A stretch of 7,437 nucleotides of DNA from Aquificaceae bacterium (GCA_015492115.1 WGFS01000055.1:1-7437), one strand, 5' to 3'; shown: positions 1 to 5,927, numbered from the stretch's first letter. Numbers and translations are program-made. The notes: generated by a model from the sequence alone, not told the origin.

Positions 1-2
1 TC

Positions 3-854
3 AACAAACAGCCCTCCTTCAAGGGCATAGACATAGCCCTCTTCTCCGCGGGAGGGTCTATAAGCAAGGAATACGCCCCTAAGTTCGCTCAGGATGGAGC
101 GGTGGTTGTGGACAACTCCTCCGCCTGGAGGATGGATCCTGATGTTCCCCTTGTAGTCCCCGAGGTCAACCCTGAAGACGTAAAGATGTTCAGGAACAAG
201 GGAATAATCGCCAACCCCAACTGCTCCACCATACAGATGGTCGTCGCCCTCAAACCCATATACGACACCGCAGGCATAAACAGGGTGGTGGTCGCCACCT
301 ATCAGTCCGTATCCGGTGCGGGTGCAAAGGCGATAAGGGAATTAGAAGACCAGACGAAGGCGTGGTGCGAGGGAAGGGATCTCCCGGAACCCAAACATAT
401 AGCCAGACAGATAGCCTTCAACGCTGTCCCCCACATAGACGTCTTCATGGAAGGAGACTACACCAGGGAAGAGCTCAAGATGCTCAACGAGACCAGAAAG
501 ATAATGCACGATAAGAACATAAGGGTCTCCGCAACAGCTGTCAGGGTTCCCGTCTTCTACTCTCACTCCGAGGCAGTCCACGTGGAGACTAAGAAGGCAA
601 TATCTCCCGAGAGGGCGCGAGAAGTCCTCTCAAGAGCTCCCGGAGTGATAGTTATGGACGACCCAGAGAAGGCGATCTACCCCACCGCGATAGATGCCCA
701 GGGGAGGGACGAGGTCTTCGTGGGAAGGATAAGGGAGGACATAGCCTTCACGCCGGGTCTCGCCATGTGGGTTGTGGCGGACAACATAAGGAAGGGTGCG
801 GCAACGAACACGGTCCAGATAGCCGAGCTTCTTGTCAAAGAGGGTCTTGTGTGA
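3..854 (+). CDS. asd: Aspartate-semialdehyde dehydrogenase, 5'-truncated by window edge
   Basis: This cytoplasmic enzyme reduces beta-aspartyl phosphate to aspartate semialdehyde with NADPH, the branch point towards diaminopimelate/lysine, threonine and methionine. The frame is open from base 3 and 283 codons are visible. The family is usually about 340 residues, so roughly 55-60 N-terminal residues, including the GxVG dinucleotide-binding loop, lie outside. Visible residues 12-26 hold the ALFSAGGSIS stretch of the nucleotide-binding domain. The catalytic cysteine is in NPNCST (codon 222-224), followed by SVSGAGAKAI in the dimerisation/substrate domain. RVPVFYSHSEAV near visible residues 181-191 carries the substrate-binding Arg and the catalytic His. 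The C-terminus (WVVADNIRKGAATNTVQIAE) is typical of the family. The GTG at 102 is internal, not a start. No key residue is missing in the visible part. The identification is firm. Confidence 0.95.
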   Translation, partial: NKQPSFKGIDIALFSAGGSISKEYAPKFAQDGAVVVDNSSAWRMDPDVPLVVPEVNPEDVKMFRNKGIIANPNCSTIQMVVALKPIYDTAGINRVVVATYQSVSGAGAKAIRELEDQTKAWCEGRDLPEPKHIARQIAFNAVPHIDVFMEGDYTREELKMLNETRKIMHDKNIRVSATAVRVPVFYSHSEAVHVETKKAISPERAREVLSRAPGVIVMDDPEKAIYPTAIDAQGRDEVFVGRIREDIAFTPGLAMWVVADNIRKGAATNTVQIAELLVKEGLV

Positions 855-862
855 GTCTCACA
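850..862. repeat. Perfect 6-1-6 palindrome over the asd stop codon
   Basis: TGTGAG-T-CTCACA is a perfect inverted repeat and contains the asd TGA at 852-854. As RNA it could form only a 5-bp stem with a 3-nt loop. The downstream bases (GGGTTGTATCTTTATT) are only moderately T-rich, so it is at best a weak terminator. It could equally be a short protein-binding site or chance. Confidence 0.4.
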
Positions 863-893
863 GGGTTGTATCTTTATTCATCAGGAGGAAGCC

Positions 894-1397
894 ATGAAAA
901 GGTTAATCGCTTTACTTTTCCCTCTGATCTTATTGATAGGGTGTGAGGAGAAGAAGGCAGAGACGAGTGCTCCCGTTAAGGAGGAGAAGGTAGAGAAGAA
1001 GGTAATAATCCCCAAGAAGGACTATGCCCTGCTTATAGTGGAGAGCAAGAGCTGTATATACTGCAAACAGCTTGACAAGGACTTAAAGACAGAAAAGAGC
1101 CTCCAGGACGCTTTGAAGGACATAGACCTCTACAGGATACTCTACGAGAGCTACACACCCGTTGAGGCTAACTTCGGCGGGAAGATAGTGGAGATGTCTG
1201 AGAACGAACTTGCCAAAACACTCAACGCCCTATCTTTCCCCAACCTGATCTTCTACGACAAGCAGGGGAACATAATCCTCCAGATACCGGGTTACGTCTA
1301 TCCCACCCAGCTCGTCTGTATAATTGACTACGTTAAGACGGGAGCCTACAAAGAGGAGGACGTAAACACCTACGTGAAGAAGAAAGGCTGTGCATGA
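894..1397 (+). CDS. Thioredoxin-fold lipoprotein (SoxW/DsbE-like)
   Basis: This 167-residue precursor has a basic start (MKR), a hydrophobic core and a lipobox LIGC with the lipidated Cys at residue 17. It should therefore be a lipoprotein facing the periplasm; the +2 residue is Glu, not the Asp that retains E. coli lipoproteins in the inner membrane. A charged Lys/Glu linker (about 18-42) leads to a thioredoxin-like domain. That domain has SKSCIYCKQL (CxxC at 54 and 57) after a beta strand, and FPNLIFYDKQGN, whose Pro116 fits the conserved cis-proline. A helix-forming tail around DYVKTGAYKEE resembles SoxW-type proteins. The likely role is a periplasmic thiol-disulfide reductase, possibly in cytochrome c maturation or sulfur oxidation; no neighbour decides this. 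Two further cysteines (142 and 166) are unusual for the fold. The start is supported by AGGAGG at 883-888, 5 nt upstream. The gene overlaps gph by 4 bp (ATGA). Confidence 0.82.
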   Translation: MKRLIALLFPLILLIGCEEKKAETSAPVKEEKVEKKVIIPKKDYALLIVESKSCIYCKQLDKDLKTEKSLQDALKDIDLYRILYESYTPVEANFGGKIVEMSENELAKTLNALSFPNLIFYDKQGNIILQIPGYVYPTQLVCIIDYVKTGAYKEEDVNTYVKKKGCA

Positions 1398-2032
1398 GGG
1401 CTGTTCTCTTTGATCTTGACGGAACGCTCATAGACTCCGCTGACGATATAGCCCTCTCGCTGAGACTCACCCTTAAGGAGCTCGGAAAGTTAGATAAAAT
1501 GCCCCGAGATGTGAAGGGTCTTATCGGTGGTGGTGTCAGAGCTCTTCTGGAGAAGGTCCTTGGAGATGAGTTTGAGGAAGAGCATGTGAGGGTATTCAGA
1601 AAGCACTACCTGAGCAACCCTGTCGTCCACACCAGACCTTACGAGGGTATTCCCGAAACTCTCTCAAAGTTAAAGGAGGAGGGCGTATCCCTCGTTGTGG
1701 TGACCAACAAGCTTGAGGAGCTTTCTGTTGAGATTCTAAAGAGGCTGAACCTGATAGAGTTTTTTGACCTTGTGGTCGGCGGGAATACCTTTCCGGAGAA
1801 GAAGCCGTCCCCCCTTCCCGTGATAAAAGCTCTGGAGTTCGTCGGTGTTGAGCCCGAACATGCCTTGATGGTTGGGGATACCTCAGCCGATATAGAGGCG
1901 GGCAGGGGAGCTGGAACCAAGACAGCCCTGGCGCGCTGGGGTTACGTGAGGTTGAACTCTATAAAACCTGACTACACTCTGGACACACCTTCAGATATAC
2001 TCAGTTTAGCATCCCGAGTATCTGGTGTCTGA
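1394..2032 (+). CDS. gph: HAD-family phosphatase, probable phosphoglycolate phosphatase
   Basis: This 212-residue cytoplasmic haloacid dehalogenase-type hydrolase has all four motifs. Motif I is FDLDGTLIDS (nucleophile Asp7, acid/base Asp9), motif II is VVVTNK (Thr104), the motif III Lys is at 137 in PEKKPSP, and motif IV is MVGDTSADIEAG (Asp162, Asp166). An alpha-helical C1-type cap lies between motifs I and II (about 15-85). Length and the GDTxxDIxAGRxAG pattern fit Gph, which removes 2-phosphoglycolate. HAD substrate specificity cannot be read from motifs alone, so pyrophosphatase (PpaX-like) or another sugar phosphatase remains possible. The start overlaps the upstream lipoprotein stop (ATGA) with AAAGG at 1383-1387, suggesting translational coupling. 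The 3' end overlaps the convergent TPR gene by 32 bp, and no terminator hairpin is visible. Confidence 0.85.
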   Translation: MRAVLFDLDGTLIDSADDIALSLRLTLKELGKLDKMPRDVKGLIGGGVRALLEKVLGDEFEEEHVRVFRKHYLSNPVVHTRPYEGIPETLSKLKEEGVSLVVVTNKLEELSVEILKRLNLIEFFDLVVGGNTFPEKKPSPLPVIKALEFVGVEPEHALMVGDTSADIEAGRGAGTKTALARWGYVRLNSIKPDYTLDTPSDILSLASRVSGV

Positions 2033-2480
2033 GAACGTGGGCTGGCTTGTAATCGGGCTCTAACTCAATTGCCCTCTCTACCTCTTCCAAGGCTTCGTAG
2101 AGCTTACCCTTTGCCATGTAAACCCTCGCAAGATTTATGTGAGGTATGTGTCTCGGCTCGTAATTTTTAGCGACTATAGCCTGCTTCAACCAGGGTATTG
2201 CTTCATCAAAATCCCCCATCTCAATAAGGTAAGCTCCTATGTCGTTGTAGGGGTTTCCGTAATCGGGATCAAGCTCAATCGCCCTTCTACAAAGATCTAT
2301 AGCCTTCTCGTAATCTCCCTTCATGCTGTACGCCCAGCCCAGGAACGTGTACGCCTTGGCGGTGGGCTGTATCTCTATAGACTGCCCGTACAGCTCTATA
2401 GCCTTATCTATCTCACCCATCATGTGGTGCGTGTAGGCTTCCTCAAATAACCTTTCCGCTTCCCTTTCTGTGTACTCCAT
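2001..2480 (-). CDS. Tetratricopeptide-repeat protein
   Basis: This is a 159-residue protein built almost wholly from TPR units. There are about four helix-turn-helix repeats at residues 7-40, 41-74, 75-108 and 112-145. The TPR pattern (W/L-G-Y-A-F-A-P) shows best in repeat 2 (AYTFLGWAYSMKGDYEKAID then RAIELDP) and repeat 4 (NLARVYMAKGKLYEALEEVERAIELEP). There is no signal peptide or membrane segment, so it should be cytoplasmic. TPRs bind peptides or scaffold complexes, and the partner cannot be inferred. I chose the ATG at 2478-2480 because GGAGG (2487-2491) lies 6 nt upstream. An in-frame GTG at 2511-2513 would add 11 residues but has no ribosome site and would start upstream of the predicted promoter -10 (2502-2507). 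The 3' end overlaps gph by 32 bp on the opposite strand. Confidence 0.88.
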   Translation of the reverse strand: MEYTEREAERLFEEAYTHHMMGEIDKAIELYGQSIEIQPTAKAYTFLGWAYSMKGDYEKAIDLCRRAIELDPDYGNPYNDIGAYLIEMGDFDEAIPWLKQAIVAKNYEPRHIPHINLARVYMAKGKLYEALEEVERAIELEPDYKPAHVLRHQILGMLN

Positions 2481-2486
2481 CTCAAT

Positions 2487-2491
2487 CCTCC
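2487..2491 (-). promoter_or_regulatory. Shine-Dalgarno site of the TPR gene
   Basis: On the minus strand this reads GGAGG, 6 nt before the ATG at 2480. It is the only good ribosome site in the region and decides the start in favour of 2480 over the upstream GTG at 2513. Confidence 0.8.
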
Positions 2492-2501
2492 GCTGTCTAT
2501 T

Positions 2502-2529
2502 AATATAACTCACTTAAATAATATGACAA
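2502..2529 (-). promoter_or_regulatory. Predicted sigma70-type promoter of the TPR gene
   Basis: On the minus strand there is TTGTCA (2524-2529, 5 of 6 to TTGACA), a 16-bp spacer, and TATATT (2502-2507, 5 of 6 to TATAAT). Transcription would start near 2495, leaving a leader of about 15 nt that holds the GGAGG. The -10 lies in a 13-mer, GTTATATTAATAG (2497-2509), identical to the one at the perR promoter. This comes from motif reading only. Confidence 0.5.
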
Positions 2530-2566
2530 TATAATGCTCAATACAGTTCTCCGTATCCCTCTGATG

Positions 2567-2572
2567 TATAAT
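2567..2572 (+). promoter_or_regulatory. Candidate -10 element for accA
   Basis: This is a perfect TATAAT, 11 bp before the accA ribosome site GAGGGGA (2584-2590). It would give a start near 2579 and a leader of about 20 nt. No convincing -35 lies 16-18 bp upstream, so either an activator or an unusual upstream element is needed. A second TATAAT on the same strand at 2530-2535 also lacks a -35 and abuts the divergent TPR promoter. Confidence 0.4.
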
Positions 2573-2598
2573 TAACGGACTTTGAGGGGATTGTTGAA

Positions 2599-3549
2599 AT
2601 GTACTATGAGTATGAAAATAAGCTCTTAGAGATCAAGGATAAGATTGACAACCTGAAGGCTCTGTATAGGGCGGGAAGCCGGGATGTTGAGAGGGAGTTG
2701 AGGGAGCTTCAGAGGGAGTTCAGAGAAAAGGCTAAGAAGGTGTATTCAAATCTGCCTCCCTGGGACAGGGTTCAGCTGGCAAGACACCCCAGGAGACCTC
2801 ATACCTCTGATTACATAAAGTTGCTTGTAAAGGACTTTGTGGAGCTACACGGGGACAGGCGTTTTGCTGACGACAGAGCTATAATCGCCGGCTTTGGGTA
2901 CTTCAGGGGTCAGCCTGTCTGCGTGATAGGGCACGAGAAGGGTAGGGGAACCCAGGAGAAGATAGAGAGGAACTTCGGGATGCCCCACCCGGAGGGTTAC
3001 AGGAAGGCTATCAGGGTCATGAAGCTCGCGGAGAGGTTCAGTATGCCCGTCATAACCTTCATAGACACCCCGGGCGCCTACCCGGGTATCGGAGCTGAAG
3101 AGAGAGGTCAATCGGAGGCTATAGCGGAGAGCATGCTCACCATGGGCTACCTGAAGGTTCCTACCGTTGCGGTGGTCATAGGTGAAGGCGGAAGCGGTGG
3201 AGCCCTTGCACTTGGGGTGGCGGACAGGGTCTGCATTATGGAGAACGCCTACTACTCGGTCATATCTCCCGAAGGCTGTGCCGCGATACTCTGGAAGGAG
3301 CAGGAGAAGGTTAAGGAGGCTGCAAGGGCTTTAAAGCTGACCGCTCAAGACCTGTACAGGCTTGGAGTTGTTGACTGCGTTATTAAAGAGCCCTTCGGTG
3401 CTGCTCACTGGGATCACAGGAGAACAGCGTACGTTGTGGGGTATCATCTGAGAAGATGTCTCAAGGAGTTATGCCCGAAAGATATAAGCACGCTTGTTGA
3501 GGAAAGGATCAGGAAGTTCAGGGGTATGGGGGCTTACGTGGAGGGCTGA
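2599..3549 (+). CDS. accA: Acetyl-CoA carboxylase carboxyltransferase subunit alpha
   Basis: AccA (316 residues; E. coli 319) pairs with AccD to transfer carboxyl from carboxybiotin to acetyl-CoA, giving malonyl-CoA, the committed step of fatty acid synthesis. The N-terminal 50 residues are a charged helical segment (KLLEIKDKIDNLKAL, then VERELRELQREFREKA). The crotonase-fold carboxyltransferase core follows: HPRRPHTSDYI, ELHGDRRFADDRAIIAGFG, GHEKGRGTQEKIERNFGMPHPEGYRKA, FIDTPGAYPGIGAEERGQSEAIA, GEGGSGGALALGVADRV and YYSVISPEGCAAILWK are all family signatures. No zinc ribbon is present, as expected, since that belongs to AccD. The start ATG has GAGGGGA (2584-2590) 8 nt upstream. The gene stands alone; no accD, accB or accC is in the window. 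The last 16 bp overlap the convergent perR. Confidence 0.97.
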   Translation: MYYEYENKLLEIKDKIDNLKALYRAGSRDVERELRELQREFREKAKKVYSNLPPWDRVQLARHPRRPHTSDYIKLLVKDFVELHGDRRFADDRAIIAGFGYFRGQPVCVIGHEKGRGTQEKIERNFGMPHPEGYRKAIRVMKLAERFSMPVITFIDTPGAYPGIGAEERGQSEAIAESMLTMGYLKVPTVAVVIGEGGSGGALALGVADRVCIMENAYYSVISPEGCAAILWKEQEKVKEAARALKLTAQDLYRLGVVDCVIKEPFGAAHWDHRRTAYVVGYHLRRCLKELCPKDISTLVEERIRKFRGMGAYVEG

Positions 3550-3974
3550 GCCTTCTTCCTGCACTCTGGACAGAGCCCATACACGTTCACAGAGTAGCCT
3601 GCGGTTTCAAAACCTTCAAGCTCTTCAGGTATATCTATTTCCTCGTTCATGTAGACGTCCCTTATCGCCCCACAGCTCACACATATAAGGTGATGGTGAT
3701 CGTCCATGTTTGCATCGTACCTTGCGGAGCTTCCCCAGTAGCATACCTTCTTGGCAAGTCCCATCTGCTCAAGGGTTTCAACGGTTCTGTAAACTGTCGC
3801 AAGAGAGACGAAAGGGTACCTCTTCTTCACCTCCTCGTATATCTCCTCAACGGTGGGGTGGTTGTGGGACCTGAGGAGTATCTCGTAAACAGCAACCCTC
3901 TGGGGCGTGATCTTAAGCCCAGCCTGCCTGCACCTCTCTATAAAACCTTCAAGCATATTCTCCTTAAGCTCCAT
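3534..3974 (-). CDS. perR: Fur-family repressor of PerR type
   Basis: This 146-residue metal-dependent regulator has an N-terminal winged helix (about 8-84: GLKITPQR, HPTVEEIY, SLATVYRTVETLEQMGL) and a C-terminal dimerisation/metal domain. Two CxxC pairs (Cys98/Cys101 and Cys135/Cys138) form the structural zinc site. Aligned by eye to B. subtilis PerR, the five regulatory ligands are all present with an offset of two: His39 (PerR His37), Asp87 (85), His93 (91), His95 (93) and Asp106 (104). Asp at the last position, where Fur proteins usually have Glu, is associated with peroxide sensing by iron-catalysed histidine oxidation. A PerR role is therefore favoured over iron regulation, though functional proof is lacking. 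The ATG at 3974 has no ribosome site and sits just below a promoter -10. An alternative ATG at 3956 has AAGGAG only 3 nt upstream. The gene lies 44 bp downstream of lysA on the same strand and overlaps the 3' end of accA by 16 bp. Confidence 0.9.
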   Translation of the reverse strand: MELKENMLEGFIERCRQAGLKITPQRVAVYEILLRSHNHPTVEEIYEEVKKRYPFVSLATVYRTVETLEQMGLAKKVCYWGSSARYDANMDDHHHLICVSCGAIRDVYMNEEIDIPEELEGFETAGYSVNVYGLCPECRKKAQPST

Positions 3975-3981
3975 GGCTATT

Positions 3982-4009
3982 AATATAACAGGTCAAGATT
4001 ATTTTTCAA
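3982..4009 (-). promoter_or_regulatory. Predicted promoter of perR
   Basis: On the minus strand there is TTGAAA (4004-4009, 4 of 6 to consensus), a 16-bp spacer, and TATATT (3982-3987). The expected start is around 3975, one or two bases from the ATG at 3974, so the mRNA would be leaderless or nearly so. The -10 sits in the 13-mer GTTATATTAATAG (3977-3989), shared with the TPR gene promoter. The -35 lies inside an inverted repeat. Confidence 0.5.
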
Positions 4010-4014
4010 TAATC
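3997..4014. promoter_or_regulatory. Inverted repeat over the perR -35, candidate operator
   Basis: GATTATT-N4-AATAATC is a perfect 7-bp inverted repeat between the lysA stop and perR, covering the predicted perR -35. In AT-rich character and dyad form it resembles Fur/PerR-family operators, but the 7-4-7 spacing differs from the 7-1-7 Per box known from Bacillus. The stem is nearly all A-T and no T-tract follows on the lysA strand, so a terminator is less likely. Autoregulation by PerR is inferred. Confidence 0.45.
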
Positions 4015-4018
4015 CTTT

Positions 4019-5287
4019 TCAGCTGATATTGAATATATAGTCGTAGCTTTCCCTCTCTCTTATTAGCCTGTAGGATCCTCTTTCTACCATAACCTCCGCA
4101 GGTCTCGGTCTCACGTTGTAGTGGGAAGCCATGGCAAACCCGTATGCCCCTGCGGAGAGGACCGCTAAGTAATCTCCCCTCTCAAGGAACTCTATCCTCC
4201 TGTCCTTGGCGAGGAAGTCCCCGGTCTCACATATTGGACCCACTATGTCCGCTATTATGTGTTCCCTTCCCCTGCTTTCAACCGGGACGACGTGGTGGTA
4301 AGCGTCGTATATAGCGGGTCTCACGAGGTCGTTCATCCCGGCATCCACTATAATGAAGTGTTTTATCTCCTTGTCCTTCAAGAACTGAACCTGGGTTATG
4401 AGAAGACCGGCGTTGCCGGTGATAGACCTCCCGGGCTCCAGTATGAGCTGGGCGGACACACCCTCAAGCAGAGGTAATACCTCCCTCGCGAGATCCTCAG
4501 GGGTGGGCTCCTTATCTTCGGGCTTGTACTTTATCCCCAATCCTCCACCTATGTCCAAATACCTGATCTCAAAGCCTTCATCCGTAAGCTCCCTGTAAAG
4601 CCCCACCACCTTCTGAACAGCCTCCCTGTAAGGTGAGACGTCAAGGAGCTGTGAGCCTATGTGGCAGTGTATCCCAACGACCTCAAGGTTTTTAAGATCT
4701 CTGGCGAGCCTGTACTCCTCCTTTGCGGTTTCAAAGTCAACTCCAAACTTGCTCTTTCTCATCCCCGTTGATATGTAGGGATGGGTCTTGGGGTCAACGT
4801 CGGGGTTCACCCTTATCGCTACCCTCGCCTTCTTCCCGAGCCTTCCCGCTATCTCGTCCAGGACGTAGAGCTCGTCCCTTGACTCCACGTTGAACATGAG
4901 TATCTCCTTCTCCACCGCGAGCTCAAGCTCTGGGACTGTTTTTCCTACGCCCGCGTAGACTATCCTGGAGGGGTCTATGCCTCCCCTGAGAGCAGCGAGG
5001 AGTTCCCCACCGGAGACTATGTCCGCTCCCGATCCTTCCTCACCCGCAACCCTTATCACCTCAGGGTTGAAGTTAGCCTTCACAGCGTAGCAGACGAGTG
5101 CGCCGGGAAAAGCCTCCCGGTATGCCCTTATCCTGTCCCTTATGTAGCTCGCGCTGTAAACATACAAAGGTGTCCCGAACTCCTGGGCGAGCTCCTTGAG
5201 GGATACCCCCTCCAGAAACATCTGGTTTTCCTTCACCTCTATGTAAGGGTTGAACTCCTTGAGAAGTTCAGTCTGTGCGCTGTCCAT
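4019..5287 (-). CDS. lysA: Diaminopimelate decarboxylase
   Basis: LysA decarboxylates meso-diaminopimelate to L-lysine, the last step of lysine synthesis, using pyridoxal phosphate in the cytoplasm. The protein is 422 residues, close to the E. coli length of 420. It has the fold-III barrel followed by a C-terminal beta domain. Lys70 in YAVKAN is the Schiff-base lysine. HCHIGSQ (207-213), the phosphate-binding DIGGGLG (245-251) and EPGRSI (284-289) follow. Substrate-side residues of the partner subunit are in GPICETGD (Cys353, Glu354), and GAYGFAMASHYN (380-391) closes the site. Arg and ornithine decarboxylase homologues share the fold, but these motifs are those of LysA. The ATG at 5287 has AAGGAGG on the minus strand, with GGAGG (5293-5297) 5 nt upstream. 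It is divergent from the membrane-protein gene at 5331 and is followed by perR, which has its own promoter. Confidence 0.96.
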   Translation of the reverse strand: MDSAQTELLKEFNPYIEVKENQMFLEGVSLKELAQEFGTPLYVYSASYIRDRIRAYREAFPGALVCYAVKANFNPEVIRVAGEEGSGADIVSGGELLAALRGGIDPSRIVYAGVGKTVPELELAVEKEILMFNVESRDELYVLDEIAGRLGKKARVAIRVNPDVDPKTHPYISTGMRKSKFGVDFETAKEEYRLARDLKNLEVVGIHCHIGSQLLDVSPYREAVQKVVGLYRELTDEGFEIRYLDIGGGLGIKYKPEDKEPTPEDLAREVLPLLEGVSAQLILEPGRSITGNAGLLITQVQFLKDKEIKHFIIVDAGMNDLVRPAIYDAYHHVVPVESRGREHIIADIVGPICETGDFLAKDRRIEFLERGDYLAVLSAGAYGFAMASHYNVRPRPAEVMVERGSYRLIRERESYDYIFNIS

Positions 5288-5330
5288 CCGAACCTCCTTT
5301 TACAGGGAGAAATATTTTAAGGTAAGAGTA
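5288..5330. promoter_or_regulatory. Divergent intergenic region between lysA and the membrane-protein gene
   Basis: Only 43 bp separate the two start codons, and they hold both ribosome sites. On the minus strand TAAAAT (5314-5319) could serve as the lysA -10, but no good -35 lies upstream; any -35 would fall inside the opposite gene. No clear promoter for the + strand gene is visible here, so it may start inside the lysA coding region. Confidence 0.25.
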
Positions 5331-5924
5331 ATGTCCTGTGAGCTTGAAGGTTTAGGACTGCATGGGAGATTTCCCTTTGTGTACCTTCTCTACACCCTTC
5401 CCCTGCTTGCTCTGAGCTATACCCTTCTTCCCTCCCTGGCGCTCGGTTTCATCATGTCCATGAGCTCTAAGGATCTGATTGTCAGCATGGTGCTCTTTAT
5501 CTCCTTTTCCTCAGCTGGCTTCCTCTTCTTTAACCACCTCCATAAACACTACTACGGAATGGGTGTCTTCAGCCTTTCAGCAATCCTCCTGAGAGGGGTG
5601 CGCTCCGCTTTCTCAAGGGTTTACCTTGAAGATGGCTGTCTCGTTCAGGAGGGTTCCTCCAGCAGGAGGGAGATTGAGCTCAAGGGAGGAAAGCTCCTGT
5701 GGTTATGGACTGTGTCGCCAGTCCTCCTATTCCTTGGAAAGGGTGCGTCTCCGAGCGAGGGGATAGTTCTGCTGAAGATCGGGTTCAGAAGGAGGGAGTT
5801 TGAAAGGTTCCTCTCCTGCGTAGCGAGGGAGCTCGGAATGCCTGAGGAGAGAATAAACCTCGGGTACTTCAGGGACTTTATACTCTCTGGCTTCAGATAC
5901 AGAAGGGAGATAGAGATTACATAA
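5331..5924 (+). CDS. Uncharacterised membrane protein
   Basis: I do not recognise this 197-residue protein. It has two probable membrane helices, about residues 14-42 (FPFVYLLYTLPLLALS onward) and 49-67 (LIVSMVLFISFSSAGFLFF). A mostly soluble C-terminal part of mixed beta and helix character follows: VYLEDGCLVQEGSSSRREIEL, a hydrophobic stretch LLWLWTVSPVLLFLG (122-136), then RRREFERFLSCVARELGMPEERINL. The hairpin-plus-cytoplasmic-domain layout recalls small proteins with a membrane-anchored PH-like domain, but I see no motif that proves it. Codon use matches the neighbours. I chose the ATG at 5331 because AAGG (5319-5322) lies close upstream; the in-frame ATG at 5250 would run through the lysA start antisense. 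It ends 53 bp before yebC, which appears to have its own promoter. Confidence 0.7.
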   Translation: MSCELEGLGLHGRFPFVYLLYTLPLLALSYTLLPSLALGFIMSMSSKDLIVSMVLFISFSSAGFLFFNHLHKHYYGMGVFSLSAILLRGVRSAFSRVYLEDGCLVQEGSSSRREIELKGGKLLWLWTVSPVLLFLGKGASPSEGIVLLKIGFRRREFERFLSCVARELGMPEERINLGYFRDFILSGFRYRREIEIT

Positions 5925-5927
5925 GAT

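Noticed and set aside
2139..2450. Plus-strand frame opposite the TPR gene
   Set aside because: The TPR repeats on the other strand are unmistakable; this frame has no motif and no ribosome site.
2481..2513. Upstream GTG start for the TPR gene adding 11 residues
   Set aside because: It has no ribosome site, starts upstream of the predicted -10, and the extension does not look like part of a TPR; the ATG at 2480 has GGAGG at good spacing.
2513..2536. Possible Per box around AATATGACAATATAAT in the TPR-accA gap
   Set aside because: On pairing outward from every plausible centre the dyad breaks after two or three bases; it is explained by AT richness and the TPR -35.
3690..3983. Plus-strand frame opposite perR
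   Set aside because: The Fur-family signatures on the minus strand explain the region; the plus frame is low-complexity and hydrophobic by mirror coding only.
3997..4014. Inverted repeat as an intrinsic terminator for lysA
   Set aside because: The 7-bp stem is almost all A-T and on the lysA strand it is followed by TTGACC rather than a T-tract.
5250..5330. Upstream ATG for the membrane protein
   Set aside because: The extension is antisense to the lysA start and contains the lysA ribosome site; the added residues are not family-like, and the ATG at 5331 has AAGG nearby.
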